DNA of 64,000 nucleotides from Parvimonas sp. (GTDB lineage Bacteria; Bacillota; Clostridia; Tissierellales; Peptoniphilaceae), in assembly GCA_022770425.1 (NCBI GenBank), contig JALEHY010000013.1, forward strand, positions 1 through 64,000, given 5' to 3'. The notes below the pieces were generated by a model, which saw only the letters and a program-made list of their open reading frames with translations, was not told the origin of the DNA and did no database searches. Within the stretch, counting starts at the first letter, position 1; the number at the start of each line of letters is the position of its first letter. Positions 36,799-45,600 of this stretch are shown piece by piece. A program made the position numbers and the translations under genes.

Positions 36799-37614
36799 AT
36801 GAAAAATTTAAAAGTAGAAGAAAAATTAAAAGAAGAACCTAAATCATATATGTATATATTATCAATTATTTTGATTGTTGCAGTTTTATTGTTATGGTCT
36901 GCAATGTCAATAAAGAAAGGAGATACTGCCGGTGAATCTTCACGTATTGCAAAAAGTATAATCACTGGTATTTTAAATCCTGATTGGAATTTTTTACTTA
37001 GATTAGATAAACAGGGAGTTATGTATTTGTTATTTGAAACAATATGCATTGCATTTTTAGGTACAATAATCGGTGCAATAATTTCCATACCTTTTGCATT
37101 TGTTTCTGCAAAAAAAATTGTTTCAAAGTATGTTGCATGGTTTGGAAAAATCTTGACTATGTGTGTTAGAACAATTCCTGCTTTTATATATGGTTTGATG
37201 TTTATCGGAGTTACAGGTCCCGGAGCATTGGCAGGTGTTTTTACAATGTCTGTTGTTTCTATAGGTATGGTAACAAAGTTATATATTGATGTTATAGAAG
37301 ATTTAGATTTTGGAATCATTGAGTCACTTTCTGCTATTGGATGTACAAAAATCGAACAAATAAGATATGGAATTTTGCCTCAACTTTATTCAAAATTAAT
37401 ATCAATTGTTATTTATAGATTTGATATGAATCTAAGAGATGCTGCAGTATTAGGACTTGTAGGAGCAGGAGGTATTGGAGCTCCTCTTATATTTGCTATG
37501 AATGCTTATCGTTGGAATGAAGTAGGTTCGATATTGCTCGGTATAATCATTTTAGTTTTAATTATAGAAGTTTTTTCAAATAAAATAAGAAGAAAACTTG
37601 CAAGAGGGTATTAA
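36799..37614 (+). CDS. phnE: Phosphonate-type ABC transporter permease (second)
   Basis: 271 residues, a diverged paralogue of the preceding permease, with the EAA loop ESLSAIGCTKIEQIRYGILP and NLRDAAVLGLVGAGGIGAPL near the C-terminus. The pair of PhnE-like permeases is common in Gram-positive phn/ptx-type importers. The next gene starts 1 nt after its stop, so the nucleotidase belongs to the same operon. Confidence 0.92.
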   Translation: MKNLKVEEKLKEEPKSYMYILSIILIVAVLLLWSAMSIKKGDTAGESSRIAKSIITGILNPDWNFLLRLDKQGVMYLLFETICIAFLGTIIGAIISIPFAFVSAKKIVSKYVAWFGKILTMCVRTIPAFIYGLMFIGVTGPGALAGVFTMSVVSIGMVTKLYIDVIEDLDFGIIESLSAIGCTKIEQIRYGILPQLYSKLISIVIYRFDMNLRDAAVLGLVGAGGIGAPLIFAMNAYRWNEVGSILLGIIILVLIIEVFSNKIRRKLARGY

Positions 37615-37615
37615 T

Positions 37616-39118
37616 ATGGCTTTTACTATTATTTCTACAACAGATGTTCACGGAAATTTACTTGCTTACGACTTTGTAAATTCAATTACATCAAAAAAAG
37701 GACTTTCGAGATTTTCAAGTTATCTAAAAAGTAAAAGAGAAAATGAAAAAGTAATATATGTAGATAACGGAGATATTAACCAAGGTACTCCTATTGTGAC
37801 TTATTCTAATAGTAATATATCACACAATGTTGTTGCTGTTTGTTTGAATTATTTAAATTGTGATTATATAAATATAGGCAATCATGATTTTAATTACGGA
37901 AGTGAGTTTTTATATACCTATGTTAAAGAAAATAATGCGGAATGTATAACTCAAAATGTAAAATACAAAGAGAAAAATCTCGGAAATTTTAAAATAATAG
38001 AAATTGATGGGAAAAAAGTTGCTTTTATTGGCGTTGTTACCGATTACATTCATAACTGGGAAAATCCTAAAAATTTAGAGAATTTAGAAATATTAAATGT
38101 TTTTGATGTTGTAAAAGAAAGTGTTGACAAAGTAAGAAGAGAAGTTGATTATGTTGTGGTATTTTATCATGGAGGATTTGAAAGAGATTTAGAAACAGGA
38201 AAACCGACTGAAAATTTAACCGGAGAAAATATCGGATATAAAATGTGTGATGAAATTGATGGAATTGATGTATTAATTACCGGACATCAACACAGAAATT
38301 TGGTTGGTAAAATAAAAAATACTGTTGTAATTCAATGTCAGGACGGTTGTTCTAAGTGTATGGAAGTTAATATTGATGATGAAATTTCTGCTAATATTAT
38401 TGATGTTTCAGAGTATGATATAGATAAAGAATTGGAAAAAAAATTTGATTTAATTCTAAAAGATACTGAACTTTGGCTTGACACTGAAATTGGAGTTTGT
38501 AATTTGGAAGATGTTTATATTAAAGATATAAAACAAGCTCAATTGGAAAAACACCCTATAAGTTCTTTTATAAATAAAATTCAAAAAGAGTATATGAACG
38601 CAGATATATCTGCTTGTTGTCTTTTTGATGTTATGCCCGGTTTTGGGAAAAATTTAAAGTACAGAGATATAATTTTAAATTATCCGTTCCCTAATACTTT
38701 GGTTTTAAAAGAAATGACAGGAGAAGATTTACTTCAATATCTGACACAACTTTCAGACTATTGGGTAGTAAATGATGATAAGATTGAAATAAATCCAAAA
38801 TTTTTGTATCCGAAAAGAGAAATTTATAACTATGATTTATTGGATGGAATTGAATATACAATAAATGTTTCAAAAATAGGCAAAAATTTTATAACTGATG
38901 TCAAAATTAATGGTGAAAATTTAATCTTAGATAAAAAGTATTCACTTGTATTAAATAATTACAGGGCAACGGGCGGAGGAAATTTTTCACTGTTTCCAAA
39001 ACTTAAAACTTTAAAAGAAGACACAAGAGATATTGCTGATGTTTTGATTGATTATGTAAAGAAACATAATTATATTGAAATTGAAAATAAAAAGAATATT
39101 AAATTAAAAATAGTTTAA
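37616..39118 (+). CDS. Bifunctional metallophosphatase/5'-nucleotidase, cytoplasmic
   Basis: 500 residues from ATG 37616. The calcineurin-like domain has TDVHGNLLA (~8), DNGDINQGTP, NIGNHDFNYG (~86), YHGGFERD and ITGHQHRN (~221). The C-terminal 5'-nucleotidase domain carries the substrate-binding RATGGGNFSLF motif (~440). UshA/YfkN relatives are secreted, but this protein has no signal peptide, so it should act inside. Translational linkage to the PhnDCEE importer (1-nt gap) suggests it dephosphorylates the imported phosphate ester or nucleotide. The operon ends with a strong terminator. Confidence 0.88.
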   Translation: MAFTIISTTDVHGNLLAYDFVNSITSKKGLSRFSSYLKSKRENEKVIYVDNGDINQGTPIVTYSNSNISHNVVAVCLNYLNCDYINIGNHDFNYGSEFLYTYVKENNAECITQNVKYKEKNLGNFKIIEIDGKKVAFIGVVTDYIHNWENPKNLENLEILNVFDVVKESVDKVRREVDYVVVFYHGGFERDLETGKPTENLTGENIGYKMCDEIDGIDVLITGHQHRNLVGKIKNTVVIQCQDGCSKCMEVNIDDEISANIIDVSEYDIDKELEKKFDLILKDTELWLDTEIGVCNLEDVYIKDIKQAQLEKHPISSFINKIQKEYMNADISACCLFDVMPGFGKNLKYRDIILNYPFPNTLVLKEMTGEDLLQYLTQLSDYWVVNDDKIEINPKFLYPKREIYNYDLLDGIEYTINVSKIGKNFITDVKINGENLILDKKYSLVLNNYRATGGGNFSLFPKLKTLKEDTRDIADVLIDYVKKHNYIEIENKKNIKLKIV

Positions 39119-39143
39119 AAAACGCTTATTAAAGCGTTTTTTA
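39117..39143 (+). terminator. Terminator after the phn-nucleotidase operon
   Basis: AAAAAACGCTT / AAGCGTTTTTT perfect 11-bp stem with a 4-nt loop, overlapping the stop codon. Nearly identical to the hairpin at 41077. Confidence 0.9.
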
Positions 39144-39217
39144 TTTGTATTAAAGAAAACTATGTGAATATAATTTGATATATAAAACTTGGAAAATAAA
39201 GAGTATTTTTTAAGGCT

Positions 39218-39246
39218 TTGACATTTTTTATTTTTGTTGATATAAT
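39218..39246 (+). promoter_or_regulatory. Consensus sigma-A promoter of the ABC exporter gene
   Basis: TTGACA (39218-39223), 17-bp spacer, TATAAT (39241-39246): a full consensus match, the best promoter in the window. Confidence 0.9.
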
Positions 39247-39310
39247 CAATTGCAAGAAAAGGTTATTTTTTTAAATATATAAGATTGTTATATAAGGAGG
39301 CTATATCTCA

Positions 39311-40927
39311 TTGAAAAAGTCTAAATTTTATTTACCGATTGAGTTAAAAACTTCTAATGTGATTTTTCTTTGTGTTTTTTCGCTCATTGTGTATTTAATT
39401 TCACTTATTTTTCCGTATATTTTTAAATATGTGCTTGATAATGTGGAGGATATTAAGAGTGAAAAACTATATTCGTACATATTAGGTATAATTTTATTTG
39501 CCTTTTTTTCACATGGACTAAGTTACTTATGTGATTACCTAAATCAGATTTTTTGTAACAAAACTGCTTTGAGATATCAAAAAGAAATTGTAAAAAAGAT
39601 TTCTGCGATAAATACACCGGATTATGAAGCAATGAACAAAGCAAAGGTTTTAAATCTTTTGAATTATGATATTGCAGTGATTTATACATATATTAATTTA
39701 AAAATAGATTTGGTTGTTGATGCAATAAAGATTTTTGTTGTAGCGCTCATATTACTTAGAATTAATTATATTCTTGCAGGAATAACGTTTCTTTTAATTC
39801 CTATTTATTATCTTGGAAATTACTTTAACAAAAATAAAATGGAAAAATTAGCGAAAGAGCAAGTTTTACTTGGAGATAAGAGTTTTGAACAAGCTCAAGA
39901 TGTTGTTTCAAAAAAAACAAGTATTGAACTTTTTAAGGCGTGGAAATTATTTTTTAAAAAATTTAACCGTATGTCAGAAGAGTATTGGAAAGTTACTGGG
40001 ATAAAGCATAAATTTTTAATTTTAAATATGGAATTTCCAAAGTTTATTTCAACTTTAAGTCCTTTTGTGGTTTTAATTTTGGGGGCAAGTTTTGTTCATA
40101 GGGGAGTTTTTACGATAGGAACTTTGATTATGTTTTTACAATATGCTAAAATGATTTACACTCCGATAACATCAATTGCCAACTTAAAGGCAAATGCAAA
40201 TGCTTCGATTGCAAGTTTTGAAAGAATCAGAAATTTTTTAAACTATGAAAATGAAGAAAATAATTATTCAAAACTTTTTGTAAAACAAGAAATTCCAATA
40301 GAAATTAAAAATGTTGAAATTACAAATGCTAATGGTGAATTATTGTTTAAAATAGAGGACTTTAAAATTTCTAAAAACGGTCTTTATATTTTGAAAGGAG
40401 ATAACGGAACAGGTAAAACTACACTTTTAAATTTACTTGCAGGTGTTTATTCGGTAAGTCAAATTAAAGAAAAAGACGGATATTTTAGAATAGCGGAAAA
40501 TCAAAAAGAGGAAATTTCTTATTTGTATAATCCTGCAATGTTATTTAACGGAACTGTTAAAGAAAATATAGTCTTATCCGAAACGGAGAGTGAAAAACAG
40601 ATTTCAAAGATGAGAAATCTTTTAAGAAGATTTAATGCAAAAGATGAGAATTATGAAGTTAAAACTACTCCTGCTAATCTTTCGCTCGGAGAACAGCAAA
40701 AATTGTTTTTGATTAGGACTTTTATGCAAGAAAAAAATATTATTTTGCTTGATGAACCGTCAGCTAATTTAGATGTTGATTCAAAAGTTATCCTGAGGGA
40801 TTTTTTAAAAGAGCAAAAAGAAAATCATATAATAATTTTGATTGCTCACGATTTACTTTATGAAAAAATTTCAGATGAAATTTATAATATAAGTAATAAA
40901 AATTTAGTTAAAACAAAATATATTTGA
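39311..40927 (+). CDS. ABC exporter, fused membrane and ATPase domains
   Basis: 538 residues, starting at TTG 39311 (AAGGAGG 10 nt upstream; no better ATG). N-terminal ~300 residues: six-helix ABC type-1 exporter domain. ATPase: Walker A GDNGTGKTT (~364), signature LSLGEQQKL (~456, Leu-Ser-Leu-Gly instead of LSGG), Walker B IILLDEPSANLD (~476), and H-loop IAHD. It is a half-transporter that should dimerise. The ATPase is short (~210 residues) with a compact insert. Relatives include peptide/bacteriocin exporters without a peptidase domain. Substrate unknown; it is a single gene under a consensus promoter. Confidence 0.85.
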   Translation: MKKSKFYLPIELKTSNVIFLCVFSLIVYLISLIFPYIFKYVLDNVEDIKSEKLYSYILGIILFAFFSHGLSYLCDYLNQIFCNKTALRYQKEIVKKISAINTPDYEAMNKAKVLNLLNYDIAVIYTYINLKIDLVVDAIKIFVVALILLRINYILAGITFLLIPIYYLGNYFNKNKMEKLAKEQVLLGDKSFEQAQDVVSKKTSIELFKAWKLFFKKFNRMSEEYWKVTGIKHKFLILNMEFPKFISTLSPFVVLILGASFVHRGVFTIGTLIMFLQYAKMIYTPITSIANLKANANASIASFERIRNFLNYENEENNYSKLFVKQEIPIEIKNVEITNANGELLFKIEDFKISKNGLYILKGDNGTGKTTLLNLLAGVYSVSQIKEKDGYFRIAENQKEEISYLYNPAMLFNGTVKENIVLSETESEKQISKMRNLLRRFNAKDENYEVKTTPANLSLGEQQKLFLIRTFMQEKNIILLDEPSANLDVDSKVILRDFLKEQKENHIIILIAHDLLYEKISDEIYNISNKNLVKTKYI

Positions 40928-41076
40928 ACTTAAGGGATATGATTTAATCCATATTGTTTTATAGTAAATTTATTTTATTTACTAATCGTATATTGTAAAA
41001 TTAAGTTAGACTGATATGAAAAAACATCTCAAATAGGTTAAATAAAATAGTTAAGCTAAAAACTAAAGAATAATTT

Positions 41077-41102
41077 AAAAAACGCTTCTAAAGCGTTTTT
41101 TA
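41077..41102 (+). terminator. Terminator after the ABC exporter gene
   Basis: AAAAAACGCTT / AAGCGTTTTTT, 11-bp stem with a 3-nt loop; same stem and flanks (TTTATTTG) as the hairpin at 39117, so the exporter gene is bracketed by two near-copies. Confidence 0.9.
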
Positions 41103-41190
41103 TTTGTTTTAAGTCGGTTGTTAATTTATACTATTTGTGTTAAACTTATGGAAAGAGATGCTTATTGAATAAAGAAACGAGGTGTTTGTT

Positions 41191-41361
41191 GTGGAAGAAA
41201 ATAAAACTACAGTTATAAAAAAGACAGTTAAGTCAGGAATTACTTTTGGAAGTGCATTGGCTATGGTAATAAGTTATGCAACTTGGAAATCAATCGGTTG
41301 GGCAATTTTCCATGGATTACTTAGTTGGGGTTATGTAATATATTTTATTTTAAGATATTAA
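41191..41361 (+). CDS. Small membrane protein, unknown function
   Basis: 56 residues from GTG 41191 with GAGGTG 7 nt upstream. A charged N-terminus (EENKTTVIKKTVKSG) precedes one or two hydrophobic segments rich in aromatic residues (FGSALAMVISYATWKSIGWAIF, HGLLSWGYVIYFILRY). It resembles in shape the small 'TMEM-like' single proteins with a WKSIGWAIFHGLLSW-type core found in Firmicutes, but I cannot name the family. Stands alone between the exporter terminator and pirin. Confidence 0.6.
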   Translation: MEENKTTVIKKTVKSGITFGSALAMVISYATWKSIGWAIFHGLLSWGYVIYFILRY

Positions 41362-41453
41362 ACAGAATATTTTAAGTAAATAATTTAATATTTGAAACTT
41401 TATACAGTATTCATTGGAAATTTCATTTTAATCCCGGAATAGGAGGAAATATT

Positions 41454-42299
41454 ATGAACAGGAAAATAAAATCAAAAGTAATAGGATTTAGAACAGTAGA
41501 TGGAGCGGGGGTTAACCTTGTAAGAGTTTTGGGACGTGATAATGTTACAGAATTTGATCCGATATTGATGTTGGATTCTTTTGATAGTACAAATCCAAGT
41601 GATTATGTTGCAGGTTTTCCTATGCATCCTCATAGAGGAATCGAAACTATAAGCTATTTGTATAAGGGAAAAATGGTTCATAGTGATACGCTTGGAAATG
41701 AAGATAGTATTAGTGATGGAGAAGTTCAGTGGATGAATTCCGGTTCGGGAATTGAACATGAAGAAAAAATACCTGCATCTGAAAGATTACTTGGGGTACA
41801 ACTTTGGCTAAATTTACCTGCTAAAGATAAAATGAGTAAACCAAGTTATAATCATATTAAGAGAGCGGATATTAGAGAGATTGAATTTGAAGGTGGAATG
41901 CTCAGATTGTTAGCGGGAAAATATAAAGATCATATGGGTTATCAAGGTGAGTATCTTCCTTTAGATTATTATGATGTTCATTTGAATGGTAATTCAAATA
42001 TAGTAATTGATACACCGTATAATGACTCTGTAATGATTTTTACACTTTTAGGAGATGTTTGTGTTGGCGGAGAAATTATAAAAGAAAAAACAGCAGTAAA
42101 ATTAACTGAGGGTAATAGTTTGGAAATAAAAAGCACTGATAAACCTGCACAAGTTCTTTTTATAAAATCTATTAGGCTAAACGAACCGATTGCGTGGGCA
42201 GGTTCTATTGTTATGAATTCAAATGAAGAGTTAAAAGAAGCCTCTTATGATTTAAAAAACGGAACTTTTATAAAAGAAAAAATAGAATTTAAATCTTAA
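41454..42299 (+). CDS. Pirin family protein
   Basis: 281 residues, bicupin fold. The N-terminal metal-binding cupin has FPMHPHRGIETISYLYKG (three His and Glu ligands) and MNSGSGIEHEEKIP. The C-terminal half is the pirin_C domain (VFIKSIRLNEPIAWAGSIVMN). Bacterial pirins have been described as quercetinase-like dioxygenases or as redox-responsive regulators of metabolism; which applies cannot be told here. RBS AGGAGG; a strong terminator follows. Confidence 0.92.
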   Translation: MNRKIKSKVIGFRTVDGAGVNLVRVLGRDNVTEFDPILMLDSFDSTNPSDYVAGFPMHPHRGIETISYLYKGKMVHSDTLGNEDSISDGEVQWMNSGSGIEHEEKIPASERLLGVQLWLNLPAKDKMSKPSYNHIKRADIREIEFEGGMLRLLAGKYKDHMGYQGEYLPLDYYDVHLNGNSNIVIDTPYNDSVMIFTLLGDVCVGGEIIKEKTAVKLTEGNSLEIKSTDKPAQVLFIKSIRLNEPIAWAGSIVMNSNEELKEASYDLKNGTFIKEKIEFKS

Positions 42300-42323
42300 A
42301 TTAAAATAACAAATTTTAAATTT

Positions 42324-42361
42324 AAACTGTACTTTTATTTATTGATTGTACAGTTTTTTTA
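42324..42361 (+). terminator. Terminator after the pirin gene
   Basis: Perfect 9-bp stem AAACTGTAC / GTACAGTTT with a 15-nt loop and a T run. Confidence 0.82.
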
Positions 42362-42620
42362 TTGCAAAAGTTTAAAATAATTTTCTAAAGTAAAATGATA
42401 ATTTAGTTAATAAATAAATCGATAAATTTTTTAATTTATGAAAATAAACATATTTAAAAGGTTTCAAAGGTATAATTATGCATTAATTTCACGCTTTAAA
42501 ACAAGAGTTTAAAAATCAAATATTCAAATAATATATTTTAAATTGCATATTTTATAGCGTTTATATTTGAAAAGTTAATAAAAACAAAATAAATAATATT
42601 TAAAAAAAATAATAATTATG

Positions 42621-42649
42621 TTGATTTTTTAAAAATATTAGTGTAAAAT
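42621..42649 (+). promoter_or_regulatory. Promoter of the subtilase gene
   Basis: TTGATT (42621-42626), 17-bp spacer, TAAAAT (42644-42649), ~26 bp before the ATG. Confidence 0.6.
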
Positions 42650-42674
42650 ATATTCATATTTTTAGGAGGTATTT

Positions 42675-45600
42675 ATGAAAAAGAAAATTTATTCATTTAT
42701 TTTGGCAATCATATTTGTTCTGAATATTTTACCGACAAATATCGTTGCACATGATTTACCGTTGGATTTTGTGAAATCTTATGGAGAAGATGAAGAAACG
42801 GTGCGTATAATTGTACAAGTTTCAAAGAAATATGATATAAATACTGTTAAGAAAAAAGTTTTACAGTATAAAAACACTACATTAAAAAAGGAATTTGATT
42901 TGTTAATTTCAGGTTTTTCTGTAGAAATTCCAAGTTCATATGTAGGGTTAATTAAAAAAATACCCGGTGTAGAAACTGTTACTAAAACTACGCTTTATTA
43001 TCCTACTATGGCTTCAAGTAAACTGCTTACACAATCAATTCAAGCGAGCAAAAATTTTTCAAATAATGGAGAAGGAATGGTTGTTTCTATTATTGACTCA
43101 GGAATTGATGTAAAGCATAAGGATTTACAAACTTTAACTAATCCGGAAAAGGCAAAAATTAAAACTCCGTTTCCTTTGGGAGAAAATAATAAAGATACAG
43201 AATTTACTTTAAAAGTTCCTTACGGATATAATTTTGCGGATGATAGTTATCTTGTAAAAGGTTTAGAGTCCAATCACGGGATACATGTTGCGGGAATTGT
43301 TGGAGCTAATGGTAGTGATGAAGAAGTAGAAAATAAATTAGCAATTGATGGTGTTGCAAGCGAGGTTCAACTTTTAGCAATGAAAGTTTTTAGTAATGAC
43401 CCTAATAAAAAAGGAGCATCTGATGATGATATAATTGCTGCGATAGAATCTTCTGTAGAACATCATGCCGATATAATAAATATGTCTTTAGGTTCTGCGA
43501 GTGGATTTATGGACGATACAAATCCGGTTCAAAGAGCAATAAATGCCGCACAGGAAAAAGGGGTTTTAGTTGTGGTTGCTGCAGGTAATGATACTGCTAA
43601 TTTTGCTAAAAATACAAATACTGCAAAAACACAAAATTTGTATGGAAGAGATGATTTTGGGTTGGTTAGTTCTCCTTCCACCGCAAAAGGTGCATTATCA
43701 GTTGCATCATACGAAAATACTCATAAATTTGTTAATTTTCTTTCCTTTAATGCTGAAGGGAATTTAAAGCAATTTGAATATAAAATTGCACAGGGCAGTT
43801 ATGCTAAAGAAGTTGCTAATATGATTTATGTAAATAAAGGTAAGCCTGAAGATTATACCTCAGTAGGTAGTTTGAATGGAAAGTTTGCATTAATTGAAAG
43901 AGGAGATATTACTTTTGTTCAAAAAGTTATAAATGCAAAGAATAATGGTGCAGGTGGGGTTTTAATTTTTAATAATGAAGATTCGGAAATGAATGGGATG
44001 GTTCTTACAGGAGCTCCAAAAGATATGTTTGTTACAAGTGCAAATAGAAATGTCGGACTTGAAATAAAGCAAGCATTAGAAAAAAATTCAAATTTAGAAG
44101 TTAAATTTAATAAAACTCTAACTCAAGTTGAAAGTTCTATAGCAAATGACTTTAGTTCATTTACTTCATGGGGAACGACAAGTAATTTGGATTTTAAACC
44201 TGAATTATCCGGAATCGGAGGGAATGTTTATTCATTAGATAATGACAATGGGTATGTCATGGAAAATGGAACTTCTATGGCAACTCCGCATGTTGCAGGA
44301 GCGAGTGCAATAGTATATTCTCAATTAAGAAAAGATTTACCCGGTATTGACAACTATGCAGTTTTTGTTAAGAAAACTTTGCTTAATACTGCAAAAATTA
44401 TGACAGATAATAATTATGAAGAAAAATTACCTTTTTCTCCAAGACGACAAGGTGCAGGACTTGTGCAAACAGAAGATGCAATTAAAAACCGAGTATTAGC
44501 ATCTTATGAGAATGAAAACGGAGATGCGGTTGGTGCATTAAGATCTTTTTCGGGAGCTAAAACTTTTAATGTGAGTTTAAAAAACTATGGAAATGATACA
44601 GTTACATTTGATGTACAGGCAGGAAAAGTAATTACTACTGCAACGGTTAATGATTTTGTTAAAGAAGTTGAAAGCTCTGCAAATATAAAATCAAATGTTA
44701 CAAAAGTTACTCTTTTGCCTAATCAAATTAAAAATGTTGAATTTACATTAGACGCATCAACTGTTACAAATGATTTTGTAGAAGGATTTATAGAATTTAA
44801 ATCAAAAAACGAGAAGCAACCTTCGATTCATTTTTCATATATGGGTTATGTTGGAGATTGGAATTTTGAAAATGCTTTTGATAAATTGGATGTCGAAGAA
44901 AATAAAGGGCAAACTTTGTATTCTGATACAAGGCTTGTAACAATATTAAAAGATCCTCTTAATCCATTTGATCAAGGTGTTATTGTTCCTTTGGGAGTTG
45001 AAGTTTCTCCTAAAATGGAAGAAGTTACTCCTTCACAAAATAATTTTGCAATTTCTCCAAATGGAGATGGTTTTGCAGACGTAGCAATTCCACAAATCGG
45101 TATTCTCAGAAATTTAGAAAATGTTGTGTTTAATGTATTGAATTCTGAAAAGAAAGTTGTAAGAAAAATCGGTGGAGTAGATTTTGTTCGTGAACAGTCT
45201 CTTTCAAATTATCAAGACAGAGTTTCAAAAAATATGCAGTTTGTAACTTATCCTTATATTGAAGGTCTTTGGGATGGGTTATTATATGATAGTAAATTGG
45301 GAGGACTTGATGTCGCAAAGGATGGACAATACTATATTCAGGCTTTAGGTAGATTAAATAAAGATTTACCATATCAAGAATTGCTTTTCCCTGTAAAAGT
45401 TGATACTGTAAAACCAAAAATAGAAATAATAAAAACGACTGATAATTTAAATTATACATTGACAGATAAGGGAAAAGAAGTTACATTTAAAGTCAGTGAT
45501 GAAACAGGAATAACATCAGTTTATGGTAAAGTTGGGAAAACACGATATGAAGCGATAAAACAAGAAAACGGAACTTATAAAATAGTAATACCATATAATA

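Larger units (their letters stand above)
42300..42674. other. Intergenic region before the subtilase gene
   Basis: 375 bp: a terminator at 42324-42361, then ~260 bp of almost pure A/T with no small ORF, RNA or operator that I can identify, then the subtilase promoter (42621-42649) and RBS. Confidence 0.6.

Noticed and set aside
39311..40927. ABC exporter as the transporter of the RiPP-like locus
   Set aside because: It lies ~6 kb away beyond the phn operon, with its own consensus promoter and terminators, outside the island repeats.
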